64,000 bases of DNA from G963676095 sp963676095 (GTDB lineage Bacteria > Bacteroidota > Bacteroidia > Bacteroidales > Prolixibacteraceae). Below, in pieces: positions 1 through 9,300 of this stretch. Position 1 is the stretch's first letter. Each line of letters starts with the position of its first letter. A program made the position numbers and the translations under genes. The notes beneath the pieces were generated by a model. It saw nothing but the letters and a program-made list of their open reading frames with translations. It searched no databases and was not told the origin of the DNA. The stretch lies in NCBI GenBank assembly GCA_963676095.1, contig OY781040.1, positions 6,448,001 through 6,512,000 on the forward strand. The letters are read 5' to 3'.

Positions 1-1545
1 AAAAAGATTCGGTCTTTTCGCGCTTCCGAGTATATCGGTTTTTCCATAAATATGACCGACCATTTCTATCAGGGTGGCCTCCTTGCTGAAATAAGCAATA
101 TTTGGTCCGGGGCAGATGCTAACTCCAGTACGGGGACTATCCGGGGCGATCTGGTTTGCCAGATAAGCTGAATTGGTCAATCCTTCGCAGAGACATTCCT
201 TTTGATGCAAAAGTTCTATTGTTTCACGTTGCTCGGTTTCACAAGAACCGCTATTTTTTATGTCTTCAGTCTTTTGCCTTTGATAAAGTCTGGATGCAGT
301 ACAGATTGGCCGTTCACTATAGTCTGTATTAAAAGTAAGGTATCGTTTTGTGCATGGAAATCCAACTTTTCCTTCCTGAAGGTAATGACTGATCTGTTTT
401 TGCTGTGTGGAATTTTTCACATTATTGAACGGAACTCCCAGGGGGGATGCATTGCTTAGATAGAGATCTTCTTCTCCAGCATTTTTTAGAAGCTCAAGGC
501 TTTCCCTGTCGATGTTACAGACCTCCGGCACCAACATGAAAGGGCTTCCCCAGCCAATGCTGTCCAGATGATACTCGTCAAGCAGAAATTGGTGTTCTTC
601 ATTTGTTCCCACTCCTCCCTGTGCCGTGATTTTTATTACAGGTGCCTTATTGGGCCAGGTTTTACCTTTCGCTTCAAGTACCTTAATATAGACAGGAAAA
701 ATTTCATTGACCAAGCTGGTTTTCTTTTCCCTGAATTCTTCCAGAATTGGCCCCATCAGGTTTCCCTGGGTGGCAAATGCATGTCCGCCGCAGTTCAGTC
801 CTGACTCAACCCTGTATTCTGATACCCAGATCCCTTTTTTTGCCATCATGAGGCCTTGGACCAAAGCTGACCGGTAGTCACTGACTTTCAAAATAATTTT
901 CTTTTTCAGAAAGCCTTCTTCGTTTGGATAAAAATCTTCAAATTTTTCGATGTAGCTGTAAAGCCTGGGATTCATCCCGGCAGAAAGGATTAACGATGAA
1001 GAAAGCGTGCTATTGGCAAAACCTCGCAATGCTGCATGAGCATCGTTATATTCGATGGGGAGTGGTTCGTTGTTTTTATAATTAACTTTGTCCAGTTTAG
1101 TCATGATATTTACATCGATGCTACCTCTGATCAGGTTTGCTCTCAGCCAGTTTTTAACTTCATCAAGACTTTTACCCTGAACGAACTGATTAAACCTGGA
1201 ACGAATACTCTCTGCATCCGGTAGCAGGTCGAAATATCGTTCTAGCTCGCTTCCCTTTTTCTGAAAGTTATCGATAAGCTCTTCAATTCTCTTGGAAACC
1301 AACTGGTCCACCATATTCAGGTAAGCGGTAATCCTTTTAGCCCGTGAGTCGTCCGAGCCTTCCGCAATTTCCTTAAAAGGAAGATCCAGTTTAAGGCTAT
1401 AGAATTTACGCATTTTTTCCATCAGAAAGTCATCTACTATTGAAATGACCGAAGAAATTCCCAGATGTGCCACTTTTAATGGCGTATCTACAGTATATCC
1501 CAGTCCCATAACCGGAATATGAAATGTGTGCTGTTTAAAATTCAT
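1..1545 (-). CDS. Conserved hypothetical protein, C-terminus beyond window
   Basis: The minus frame stays open from an ATG at 1543-1545 to the window edge (515 codons), beginning MNFKQHTFHIPVMGLGYTVD. I do not recognise a characterised function. Glycine-rich stretches near residues 255-265 (CGGHAFATQGNLMGP) and 308-316 (ITAQGGVGT), followed by LDSIGWGSPF, recall FMN-binding TIM barrels of the nitronate monooxygenase/FabK type. That is only a resemblance by eye. The protein must exceed 515 residues, longer than those enzymes, so extra domains would be present. A Cys-rich patch appears near the visible end (CLCEGL and SICPGPN). It has no signal peptide and no membrane segment, so it is probably cytoplasmic. 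It runs toward the window edge and away from uvrA, with about 240 bases between them. The reading frame is well supported; the function is not. Confidence 0.75.
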   Translation of the reverse strand, partial: MNFKQHTFHIPVMGLGYTVDTPLKVAHLGISSVISIVDDFLMEKMRKFYSLKLDLPFKEIAEGSDDSRAKRITAYLNMVDQLVSKRIEELIDNFQKKGSELERYFDLLPDAESIRSRFNQFVQGKSLDEVKNWLRANLIRGSIDVNIMTKLDKVNYKNNEPLPIEYNDAHAALRGFANSTLSSSLILSAGMNPRLYSYIEKFEDFYPNEEGFLKKKIILKVSDYRSALVQGLMMAKKGIWVSEYRVESGLNCGGHAFATQGNLMGPILEEFREKKTSLVNEIFPVYIKVLEAKGKTWPNKAPVIKITAQGGVGTNEEHQFLLDEYHLDSIGWGSPFMLVPEVCNIDRESLELLKNAGEEDLYLSNASPLGVPFNNVKNSTQQKQISHYLQEGKVGFPCTKRYLTFNTDYSERPICTASRLYQRQKTEDIKNSGSCETEQRETIELLHQKECLCEGLTNSAYLANQIAPDSPRTGVSICPGPNIAYFSKEATLIEMVGHIYGKTDILGSAKRPNLF

Positions 1546-1782
1546 TTTAGAAATAATAAAAGAAGGAGGATTAATAGCAGAAGTTCTGGCTGCAAATTAT
1601 ACTGGTTTATCCCGCAAAATTTACGCTGCTTTATTCGAAAAAACTGATCTTTCCCTACACAAGAAAAAAATAATTTAACGAACCAGATCTCACAATCAAT
1701 CAACACCATTCTGTTTCCACTCAATTGGCGGCAAAGATAAAGGTTTTCCAATCATAAGTGTTAATATTGATTCTAAATTAGG

Positions 1783-4596
1783 CTAAAGGGTTTCCAGTTT
1801 ATCAGAGAGCGCCTTCCCTGTATATGATTCTTTTACCTTTAACAGATCTTCAGGTTTCCCTTCAAAAATTATTTTTCCACCGTTTTTTCCACCTTCAGGA
1901 CCCAGGTCAATAATCCAGTCGGACGATTTGATAACATCCAGGTTGTGTTCGATAACAATAATGCTATGACCCCTGGATATTAATGAATTAAATGAATCCA
2001 GTAATTTTCGGATATCATCAAAATGAAGCCCGGTTGTCGGTTCATCAAAAATAAACAGGGTGGGGCTGTCCTTTTCTTTCGCAAGGAAAGCCGCCAATTT
2101 TACCCGTTGGCTTTCACCTCCGGAAAGGGTGGATGAACTTTGTCCCAGCTTGACGTATCCTAATCCTACATCCTGCAATGGTTGCAGCTTCCTTGCAATC
2201 TTTTTTTCAGTGGAACTTTTTCCGCTATTGAAAAAATCGATAGCGTCATTCACTGTCATCTCAAGGATATCATAAATGTTTTTACCACGGTATTCAATTT
2301 CCAGTATTTCATCCTTAAACCTTTTTCCTCCGCAGCTTTCACATACAAGATGGACATCTGCCATAAACTGCATCTCCACCTGGATTTCCCCTTCTCCCTG
2401 GCATTCTTCGCAACGCCCGCCGTCAACATTAAATGAAAAATGAGCAGGTTTGAATCCTTGGTATTTGGAAGCAGGCAAGTCTGCAAATAGTTTCCGGATT
2501 TCGTCGTAAGCCTTCAGGTAAGTAACCGGGTTTGAACGGGATGACTTTCCGATCGGATTCTGGTCGACAAATTCGACGGCTGTCAGCCTGTTCAGGTCTC
2601 CTTTTATAGTATCGTGCAGCCCCGTTTTTTCGCTGTACCCTCCAAAAATCTTTGCGAGCCCGGGATAAAGGATCCTGCTCACAAGACTTGATTTTCCAGA
2701 TCCGCTAACACCTGTAACTGCGGTGATGGTATTCAAGGGAAATTTGACATTAATATTTTTCAGATTATTTTCCCTGGCGCCGGTTACCTCGATATAGTCA
2801 GTCCACTTTCTCCGGTATGACGGGACCTCGATTCTTTTTGTCCCGTTCAGGTAATCGGCAGTAAGGCTGTTTTTTGCAGAAAGCAGCTGATCGTGGTTTC
2901 CCTGGAAAACCAGCTCCCCTCCATGTGTTCCGGCCTTAGGCCCAATATCGATTATTTCATCTGCGGCGCGGATAATTTCTTCGTCATGTTCTACAACCAG
3001 CACAGTATTGCCGATTTGCTTGAGTTTAAGCAAAACATTAATCAACCTTTCCGTGTCTTTTGGATGAAGCCCGATACTCGGTTCGTCCAGGATATAAAGT
3101 GATCCTACGAGGCTTGATCCAAGGGAGGTTGCCAGGTTAATCCGCTGGGATTCACCTCCCGAAAGTGACGATGATAGCCGGTTCAAAGTCAGATAACCAA
3201 GTCCTACATCCCGGAGAAAATTCAGCCGGCTGTTAATTTCAATCAATATACGCTTTGCGATGTCCTGTTCATGCTTACTAAGCCGGAGTTCTTTAAAAAA
3301 ATTATAAAGTTCGTTTACCGGCATTAGGACAAGGTCCTGGATTGACGCACCGCTTACTTTTACATAGCCTGCTTCTTTTTTAAGCCTGGTACCCCTGCAT
3401 TCCGGGCAGGTGGTTTTACCCCGGTAGCGGGCCAGCATTACCCTGTACTGAATTTTATAGCTCTTTTCTTCAAGCATCCTGAAAAAAGCATCAATCCCTT
3501 TAAACGAGGAGTTCCCTTTCCACAGGAGCTGTTTTTGTTGCTCTGATAATTCGTAATATGGTTTATGAATAGGAAAAGCAAAATGTTCTGCATTTTGGAT
3601 TAACCGGTCTTTCCATTTTTTCATGCTTTCTCCTTTCCAGCAGGCAATGGCATCCTGGTAAACAGAGAGTGACTTGTTGGGAATGACAAGGTCTTCGTCA
3701 ATCCCTATTACCTTTCCGTATCCTTCGCAGGTAGGACAAGCCCCTACTGGATTGTTGAAGCTAAACATATGTTCCGTAGGCTCTTCAAAGGTGATCTCAT
3801 CTTCTTCAAACAAATCGGAAAATAATTCTTCCTGTACCTGTTCTCCCTGAAAAACCTTGACGATGCACTTGCCTTGTCCTTCAAAGAAGGCCGTTTGAAT
3901 GGAATCAGCCATACGGGATTTATTGCTTTCTTCCCTGTTCGCCTGCAATCTGTCGATAATCAGGTTCCACTCTCCTGAATCTAGTAATTTTTCCTCTTCT
4001 TTCGAGAGCAGGTCATCAATCCTTTCGATTGCACCATTAAACTCCAATCTTGAAAAGCCTTGTTGCAAGAGTATTTCTGCCTGTTCTTTAACCGATCTTC
4101 CGTTGTTTACTTTTAACGGAGAACAAATCAGTACACGGGTTTCTTCAGGAAAAGAGCAGATATAGTTAACAACATCGCTTACCTGGTGCCGTTTTACCTC
4201 CCTGCCGGAAACGGGGGAAATAGTTTTACCAATCCGGGCAAAGAGAAGCTTCAGGTAGTCATAAATCTCAGTTGAGGTGCCTACCGTTGAACGGGGATTT
4301 CTGGTATTTACCTTTTGTTCAATGGCAATGGCGGGCGGTATTCCTTTTATAAAGTCAACTTCCGGTTTATTGATCCTTCCCAGAAATTGACGGGCATAAG
4401 ATGACAAGCTTTCTACATATCTGCGTTGGCCTTCGGCATACAAAGTATCGAAAGCAAGTGATGATTTTCCTGAGCCGGAAAGTCCTGTAACTACAATAAA
4501 TTTATTTCTTGGTATCTTTAGTTCAATATTTTTTAAGTTATGAACACGGGCGCCTTTGATATAGATTTCCTTTGAATTATTTTTCTCTTTCGTCAT
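1783..4596 (-). CDS. uvrA: Excinuclease ABC subunit A (UvrA)
   Basis: UvrA is the DNA-damage sensor of nucleotide excision repair: a dimeric ATPase that scans DNA with UvrB and loads it at lesions. The 937-residue length matches the family. The N-terminal Walker A is GLSGSGKSS at residues 38-46 and a second, GVSGSGKSS, opens the C-terminal ATPase half. Both halves carry the ABC signature LSGGESQR. Cysteine pairs for the zinc modules are present (CPTCEGYG; CPECRGTR; CEECQGEGE followed by CESCGGKRF), and the DEP-x-x-GLH Walker B motif occurs twice (DEPSIGLH and DEPTTGLH). The ATG start at 4594-4596 gives the usual MTKEKN...IYIKGARVHNLK beginning. It stands alone, divergent from an ECF sigma gene. 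uvrB is not in the window. Confidence 0.97.
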   Translation of the reverse strand: MTKEKNNSKEIYIKGARVHNLKNIELKIPRNKFIVVTGLSGSGKSSLAFDTLYAEGQRRYVESLSSYARQFLGRINKPEVDFIKGIPPAIAIEQKVNTRNPRSTVGTSTEIYDYLKLLFARIGKTISPVSGREVKRHQVSDVVNYICSFPEETRVLICSPLKVNNGRSVKEQAEILLQQGFSRLEFNGAIERIDDLLSKEEEKLLDSGEWNLIIDRLQANREESNKSRMADSIQTAFFEGQGKCIVKVFQGEQVQEELFSDLFEEDEITFEEPTEHMFSFNNPVGACPTCEGYGKVIGIDEDLVIPNKSLSVYQDAIACWKGESMKKWKDRLIQNAEHFAFPIHKPYYELSEQQKQLLWKGNSSFKGIDAFFRMLEEKSYKIQYRVMLARYRGKTTCPECRGTRLKKEAGYVKVSGASIQDLVLMPVNELYNFFKELRLSKHEQDIAKRILIEINSRLNFLRDVGLGYLTLNRLSSSLSGGESQRINLATSLGSSLVGSLYILDEPSIGLHPKDTERLINVLLKLKQIGNTVLVVEHDEEIIRAADEIIDIGPKAGTHGGELVFQGNHDQLLSAKNSLTADYLNGTKRIEVPSYRRKWTDYIEVTGARENNLKNINVKFPLNTITAVTGVSGSGKSSLVSRILYPGLAKIFGGYSEKTGLHDTIKGDLNRLTAVEFVDQNPIGKSSRSNPVTYLKAYDEIRKLFADLPASKYQGFKPAHFSFNVDGGRCEECQGEGEIQVEMQFMADVHLVCESCGGKRFKDEILEIEYRGKNIYDILEMTVNDAIDFFNSGKSSTEKKIARKLQPLQDVGLGYVKLGQSSSTLSGGESQRVKLAAFLAKEKDSPTLFIFDEPTTGLHFDDIRKLLDSFNSLISRGHSIIVIEHNLDVIKSSDWIIDLGPEGGKNGGKIIFEGKPEDLLKVKESYTGKALSDKLETL

Positions 4597-4663
4597 CTCA
4601 ATATCTCAAATTAAAAAAGGAAAATTTGTTTTTCTGATAAAAATCAGTCAATTTTACCTGCCA

Positions 4664-4671
4664 CAAAAATA
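4664..4671 (-). promoter_or_regulatory. Candidate -7 box for uvrA
   Basis: Read on the minus strand this is TATTTTTG, an exact match to the Bacteroidota -7 consensus TAnnTTTG, about 68 bases upstream of the uvrA ATG. No clear -33 TTG was found at the expected spacing. In AT-rich DNA the motif arises by chance, so this is tentative. Confidence 0.4.
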
Positions 4672-4746
4672 ACAAATTGTTTAACTCATTAAAAAAAACA
4701 TTGCCTATCGGAAATTTCTACTTTAAAAAGACAAAATCAGAGAAAA

Positions 4747-5340
4747 ATGTTCATTATTGAAACAATGAGTGACAACCAGCTTGTTCAGAAATTTATTGAT
4801 GGGGATGAGGCCGCGTTAGAAATTCTTGTTCGTCGTCATAAGGATCAGGTTTTTACTTATATATACATGGTTGTCAAAAATCAGCATTTAGCTGAAGATA
4901 TCTTTCAGGATACGTTCATAAAAGTTATCCGCTCTCTGAAGACAGGGAAATATACCGATAACGGGAAATTTATTTCCTGGGTTCTTCGAATCGCCCATAA
5001 TCTGATTATCGATCATTTCAGAAAGGAAAGACTTCTAAGTATGATTTCTAATGAGGATTCTGATTATGACATGTTTAATTCTTCAAGGTATTCCGATGAA
5101 AACATTGAAGACCGGATAATACGTAAACAAATAGAGCGAGATATCAGAAAGCTGATAAAAGAGTTGCCTGATGATCAACGGCAGGTATTGATAATGCGGT
5201 ATTATCTAGGCCTGAGCTTTAAGGAGATTGCAGAAAGGACAGATGTGAGTATCAATACAGCGCTGGGCAGGATGAGATATGGATTGATCAACCTCCGAAA
5301 AATTGTGGATAAGAAGAATATATTTCTTTCCTCTATTTAG
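4747..5340 (+). CDS. RNA polymerase ECF sigma factor
   Basis: This sigma-70 family protein of 197 residues has region 2 near residues 15-85 (LVRRHKDQVFTYIYMVV, AEDIFQDTFIKVI, FISWVLRIAHNLIIDHFRK) and region 4 near 130-185 (LPDDQRQVLIMRYYLGLSFKEIA, then the helix-turn-helix DVSINTALGRMRYGLINLRK). It would direct core polymerase to a dedicated promoter set. A second in-frame ATG at 4765 (MSDNQLVQKF) matches how relatives usually begin and may be the true start. No anti-sigma gene follows; instead a 57-residue ORF starts 148 bases downstream. A hairpin lies in between. The regulon cannot be deduced from the sequence. Confidence 0.92.
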   Translation: MFIIETMSDNQLVQKFIDGDEAALEILVRRHKDQVFTYIYMVVKNQHLAEDIFQDTFIKVIRSLKTGKYTDNGKFISWVLRIAHNLIIDHFRKERLLSMISNEDSDYDMFNSSRYSDENIEDRIIRKQIERDIRKLIKELPDDQRQVLIMRYYLGLSFKEIAERTDVSINTALGRMRYGLINLRKIVDKKNIFLSSI

Positions 5341-5380
5341 GTTTGGTATAATATCTTAAATCTTGTGGCGTTATAGAACT

Positions 5381-5400
5381 GTACTTCCGCTTTGAAGTAC
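5381..5400. other. Hairpin between sigma factor and small ORF
   Basis: GTACTTC and GAAGTAC form a perfect 7-bp stem around a 6-base loop, 40 bases after the sigma stop. No T-run follows, so it is not a standard intrinsic terminator. It may mark an mRNA end or a processing site. Confidence 0.35.
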
Positions 5401-5488
5401 TCAGAATTGTGTATTCGTTGTTTTATGATTATTTTTAGAATAATTTTTTGCATAGTCGGGTAATATTAAATAAAAAGGAATAACAGGG

Positions 5489-5662
5489 ATGTTCGGGAAA
5501 GAGGTAAAAAAGAATTCAAAAGAAATATATTCTCCGGAAGAAGATGTTTCAAAGACATATTCTCCAAGGGAAAGTTTGGTTAAGGAAATCCTGGATTTTG
5601 CAAAATCATACGATACCCTGGAAACAGTCAGCACGGGATACGTGGAGATAAACCTGAATTAG
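5489..5662 (+). CDS. Small hypothetical protein (57 aa) after sigma factor
   Basis: An ATG at 5489 opens a 57-residue frame, MFGKEVKKNSKEIYSPEEDV to VSTGYVEINLN, ending TAG at 5662. The protein is charged and soluble, with a central helix-like segment (SLVKEILDFAKSYDTLET). The upstream AAGGAATAACAGGG contains a weak purine-rich ribosome-binding stretch. As I recall it, other Bacteroidales carry small proteins ending in ...LNLN next to a similar ECF sigma factor; this is memory, not a search. The role is unknown. A small sigma partner or regulator is conceivable, but nothing in the sequence shows it. Confidence 0.6.
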   Translation: MFGKEVKKNSKEIYSPEEDVSKTYSPRESLVKEILDFAKSYDTLETVSTGYVEINLN

Positions 5663-5938
5663 GTTTAATTTTTGTGGAGATATTTTGTCTGGGACGGTTT
5701 TAATCTTCAGTGTCAAATAACCGGAAATTTTTATGGCAGGAACGGAAAACTATTTTGTTGGACCGTTAAGGAAGTAATATGATCCATCGTCAAAGAACTT
5801 TTGGACAGTTTTTTTTATGTGTTTTATTTTGATTTATAGATGATTAATCAATTTTATCTATTGCTTGTTGCCAGGTATCCCTGGTGAAATTTATATTTTG
5901 GACCAGGAGAAGAAATCTGTTTTCTGTTTAAAAATCCT

Positions 5939-5946
5939 TAACTTTG
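5939..5946 (+). promoter_or_regulatory. -7 box for ftsK
   Basis: TAACTTTG matches TAnnTTTG exactly and lies 18 bases upstream of the ATG at 5965. It overlaps a TTG at 5944 that could otherwise extend the ftsK frame, so it argues for the 5965 start. The rest of the 5663-5938 stretch is AT-rich and holds nothing else I recognise. Confidence 0.5.
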
Positions 5947-5964
5947 CATCCGAATTTTTTCATC

Positions 5965-8400
5965 ATGGCTAAACAGACCAAGAATAAAAAGACATCAAAA
6001 AAAGCAGGTTTTTTCTCCCGGGTGTGGTCATTCTTTACCGGAGATGAATTCAGATATACAAGTGGATTTTTTCTGTTTGTATTTGCTCTTTATCTATTGA
6101 CCGCATTTATTTCTTTTCTTTTCTATGGTGCAGCCGATCACAGTAAGCTTGACCTTTCATGGTATGATCTGGTGACGGATCCGGACATAAAAGTGCTGAA
6201 TAAGGCAGGAAAAACAGGAGCTTTCTTAAGTGAATATATTATAAACGGGGGATTTGGCATTTCTTCGTTTCTTTTTATCTATATGCTGTTTGTCACGGCT
6301 TTTCAGTTCTGGAAAAAACCTCTGGTCAGGTATAGCCGGGCTATCCTGTTTTCTCTTATTTTTCTTTTCTGGACCTCTATCCTGATGGGACTTGTTGTTT
6401 CACTGACAGGGGGTGACAGTTACCTGTACCTGGGAGGTGAAAACGGTCTGTTTATGGCCTATTGGCTTAGTTCCATGTTTGGTAGCATCGGTACTTCTTT
6501 CATCCTGGCACTTAGCCTTTTCCTGATCATCGTGTCCTGTACAAATAGCTTTGTCCCCTGGCTTAAAAAAATTTTTGCAAGGAAGAACAAGGTACCTGTT
6601 GCCAGGAAGACAGCATCTGTTGTTAATGAAAGTACTGAAGAGGGAAAAGATATACAGACAGAAGAACGGATAGCCAAGATCGTAAATGAGAATGATCAGG
6701 TCGAAACGGTGTTCGATCCGGATACAGGGGAACTTGAAATTGATAATAAGATCGATATTTCAGGGATTGAAGATCATGTGAGGGAGCAAATCTCCGGAGA
6801 TAAACGGGACCATAAAAAAGACGGCGGCCTGGAGATGACAATCGAAAAGATTGAAGAGGAACATGACGAAGATTATATGCATGACGGTTCACTGGAGGCA
6901 TATGACCCGACGCTGGACTTGTCGAATTATAAGTTTCCAACGATTGACCTTTTGGATGACCATCCTGCGGGAAGTGCTGAAGTGAGCAATGAGGAACTGA
7001 TTTCAAACAAAAACAAAATTGTAGAAACACTTCGTCAGTATAAAATTGAAATTACGAAAATACGGGCAACCATCGGGCCGACCATTACCCTTTATGAAAT
7101 TGTGCCTGCTCCTGGTATCCGTATTGCCAAGATTAAAAACCTGGAGGATGATATTGCCCTGAGCCTTGCCGCTCTGGGTATCCGTATTATTGCGCCGATT
7201 CCGGGAAGGGGTACGATTGGGATAGAAGTGCCTAATCAGCAACCTGAAGTCGTTTCGATGAGATCTATCGTGTCGTCCAAGAAATTTCAGGAAAGCACTG
7301 CCGACCTGCCGGTCGTGCTTGGGAAGACGATTTCGAACGAGACATTCCTGATTGATCTGGTCAAAATGCCGCATATTCTTGTTGCAGGGGCAACAGGGCA
7401 GGGAAAATCAGTCGGGCTGAATGCGATCATAACTTCTCTCTTGTATAAAAAGCATCCGTCGCAGCTGAAGTTCGTAATGATCGATCCTAAGAAAGTCGAA
7501 CTTAGCCTGTATTCAGCCATAGAGAAACATTTTCTGGCTAAACTTCCTGATGATGAAGAGCCTATCATTACGGATATACAGAAAGTGAAATATACACTCA
7601 ATTCCCTGAATATAGAGATGGATTTGAGGTATGACCTTTTGAAGAAGGCCCAGGCGAGGAATATTAAGGAGTATAATGCAAAATTTACCGGAAGGCGGTT
7701 AAATCCGGAAAAGGGGCATCGTTTCCTTCCTTATATTGTTGTTATTATTGACGAGTTTGCCGACCTGATCATGACGGCAGGAAAGGAGATCGAGTTGCCG
7801 ATAGCCCGTATTGCCCAGCTGGCCCGCGCTGTTGGTATACATATGGTTATTGCGACTCAGCGTCCTTCGACAAACATCATTACGGGGGTGATCAAGGCAA
7901 ACTTTCCGACACGTATTGCTTTTAAAGTTGCTTCCATGATCGATTCGAGGACCATTTTGGATACTCCGGGGGCAAACCAGTTGATAGGGAAAGGGGATAT
8001 GCTGATATCGATGGGGAGCACGATGACCCGTTTGCAGTGTGCCTTTGTCGATACCCCGGAGGTGGAGCGCATTTGCCAGTATATTGCTTCACAGCAGGGA
8101 TACCCGACGGCATTGATGTTGCCCGAGTATGAAGGAGATTCCGGTGACGGAGGAGCTGTGGAAACAGACTTGCACAACAGGGACGAACTTTTTGAACAGG
8201 CGGCCCGTGTTGTCGTTATGAATCAGATGGGATCAACATCTATGATCCAGCGGAAATTTTCTATCGGTTATAACAGGGCAGGCCGTATTATGGACCAGCT
8301 TGAGGCTGCCGGAATTGTCGGTCCCGGCGAGGGAAGCAAGGCCCGACAGGTCATGATTCAGGATGAATATACTTTGGAACAGTTATTGAGTAAAATGTAA
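5965..8400 (+). CDS. ftsK: DNA translocase FtsK/SpoIIIE family
   Basis: This septum-located ATPase pumps chromosomal DNA through the closing division site and helps XerCD resolve dimers. The 811-residue product has four hydrophobic segments in roughly the first 190 residues. An acidic linker follows (IEEEHDEDYMHD), then the motor. Walker A is GATGQGKSVG near residue 474 and Walker B is VVIIDEFADLI near 591. A C-terminal winged-helix gamma domain (MIQRKFSIGYNRAGRIMDQL) would read the polar KOPS-like sequences. The linker is short, as in Bacteroidota homologues. MAKQTKN at 5965 is preferred because the -7 box overlaps the upstream alternative. lolA follows after 128 bases, an order common in this phylum; xerD lies 3 kb downstream. 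Confidence 0.96.
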   Translation: MAKQTKNKKTSKKAGFFSRVWSFFTGDEFRYTSGFFLFVFALYLLTAFISFLFYGAADHSKLDLSWYDLVTDPDIKVLNKAGKTGAFLSEYIINGGFGISSFLFIYMLFVTAFQFWKKPLVRYSRAILFSLIFLFWTSILMGLVVSLTGGDSYLYLGGENGLFMAYWLSSMFGSIGTSFILALSLFLIIVSCTNSFVPWLKKIFARKNKVPVARKTASVVNESTEEGKDIQTEERIAKIVNENDQVETVFDPDTGELEIDNKIDISGIEDHVREQISGDKRDHKKDGGLEMTIEKIEEEHDEDYMHDGSLEAYDPTLDLSNYKFPTIDLLDDHPAGSAEVSNEELISNKNKIVETLRQYKIEITKIRATIGPTITLYEIVPAPGIRIAKIKNLEDDIALSLAALGIRIIAPIPGRGTIGIEVPNQQPEVVSMRSIVSSKKFQESTADLPVVLGKTISNETFLIDLVKMPHILVAGATGQGKSVGLNAIITSLLYKKHPSQLKFVMIDPKKVELSLYSAIEKHFLAKLPDDEEPIITDIQKVKYTLNSLNIEMDLRYDLLKKAQARNIKEYNAKFTGRRLNPEKGHRFLPYIVVIIDEFADLIMTAGKEIELPIARIAQLARAVGIHMVIATQRPSTNIITGVIKANFPTRIAFKVASMIDSRTILDTPGANQLIGKGDMLISMGSTMTRLQCAFVDTPEVERICQYIASQQGYPTALMLPEYEGDSGDGGAVETDLHNRDELFEQAARVVVMNQMGSTSMIQRKFSIGYNRAGRIMDQLEAAGIVGPGEGSKARQVMIQDEYTLEQLLSKM

Positions 8401-8500
8401 TCAAAATATAATGGTTATCTGTGGCCTTGAAAGTTGTGCCGAAACTGTTTTTTGATCGGCAATCTGCACATTTAAGGCTTAGGAAACCAGGCAGTAATGA

Positions 8501-8508
8501 TACTTTTG
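8501..8508 (+). promoter_or_regulatory. Candidate -7 box for lolA
   Basis: TACTTTTG fits TAnnTTTG and sits 20 bases before the lolA ATG. No good TTG is visible at -33. If real, lolA has its own promoter in addition to any read-through from ftsK. Confidence 0.4.
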
Positions 8509-8528
8509 TTTGATGAATTTTTAAATGT

Positions 8529-9185
8529 ATGAGAAAACTATTGTTTGCAGTTATTTTTGTATTTAGCGGTATCCTGACATTTGCACAGCAGGATCAAAAG
8601 GCAAAATCGATACTGGAAAATGTTACAAAGACCACGCAGTCTTTTAAAACAATCAGGGCTGATTTTAATTATGTTATGGATAATAAATCTGAGAGTATCC
8701 ATGAAGAAAACAAGGGGGAAATAATCATGTCCGGGGATAAATATCAGCTTAAAATGCCTCAGCTCGGACTTGAAGTATATAACAATGGAAAGAATGTCTG
8801 GACCTATATGAAAGATGCCAATGAAGTGAGTATTGCATCTGCCTCTGATGGCTCTCAGGAGATGATGAACCCATCCAAATTATTTACCATATACCAACAC
8901 GGTTTTACCTATAAATTTGTTGAAGAAAGCATGCTTGACGGGCAACCTGCTTACGTGATTGATTTATTTCCGGAGAGTAGCAACGAGACAATTGAATATT
9001 CGAAGATCCGGATTTATGTAGATAAACAGAAGATGTTAATCAAGAAGGCCGAGATGACAGGGAAGGAAGGTAATAATTATATTATCAGGATAAACGATAT
9101 GAAAACGGATGTTCCTGTTGATGACAAATTATTTGTTTTTGATGCGGGAAAATATCCTGGAGTTGAAACCGTCGATCTGAGATAA
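8529..9185 (+). CDS. lolA: Outer-membrane lipoprotein carrier LolA family
   Basis: LolA carries lipoproteins through the periplasm from the LolCDE transporter to the outer membrane. The 218-residue protein begins with a signal peptide (MRKLLFAVIFVFSGILTFAQ, cleavage near residue 20). The body has the expected pattern of an unclosed beta barrel: KTIRADFNYVM, then GEIIMSGDKYQLKMP, then NNGKNVWTYMKDANEV, and the repeated amphipathic strands of the family. The length suits the Bacteroidota form. It follows ftsK and is closed by a hairpin terminator shared with the convergent pyk gene. No LolB is expected in this phylum. Confidence 0.9.
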   Translation: MRKLLFAVIFVFSGILTFAQQDQKAKSILENVTKTTQSFKTIRADFNYVMDNKSESIHEENKGEIIMSGDKYQLKMPQLGLEVYNNGKNVWTYMKDANEVSIASASDGSQEMMNPSKLFTIYQHGFTYKFVEESMLDGQPAYVIDLFPESSNETIEYSKIRIYVDKQKMLIKKAEMTGKEGNNYIIRINDMKTDVPVDDKLFVFDAGKYPGVETVDLR

Positions 9186-9257
9186 AAAGAGGATGTATCA
9201 AAAGTCTCTTTATCCTCCGGAGAATTGAATAGTTGAATTCAATTTCTAAATCAGATA

Positions 9258-9300
9258 AAAAAAAGAAGAAGCTGAAAAAGGTTCAGCCTCTTCTTTTTTT
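9258..9300. terminator. Bidirectional terminator between lolA and pyk
   Basis: GAAGAAGCTGAA and TTCAGCCTCTTC pair around a short A/G loop, with an A-run on the left and a run of eight T on the right. Read from pyk, the single mismatch becomes a G-U pair, so it should work better for pyk but can serve both converging genes. Confidence 0.8.

Noticed and set aside
1542..1751. Minus-strand 69-codon frame before the first gene
   Set aside because: Low-complexity leucine-rich end, overlaps the start of the larger gene in another frame; looks like chance.
2060..4165. Plus-strand frames inside uvrA (and similar antisense frames in ftsK, PBP1A, ClC, ligA and other genes)
   Set aside because: They are shadows of strongly supported genes on the other strand or frame.
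5401..5634. Minus-strand 77-codon frame opposite the small ORF
   Set aside because: It is antisense to the 5489-5662 ORF, has no family resemblance and no ribosome-binding stretch.
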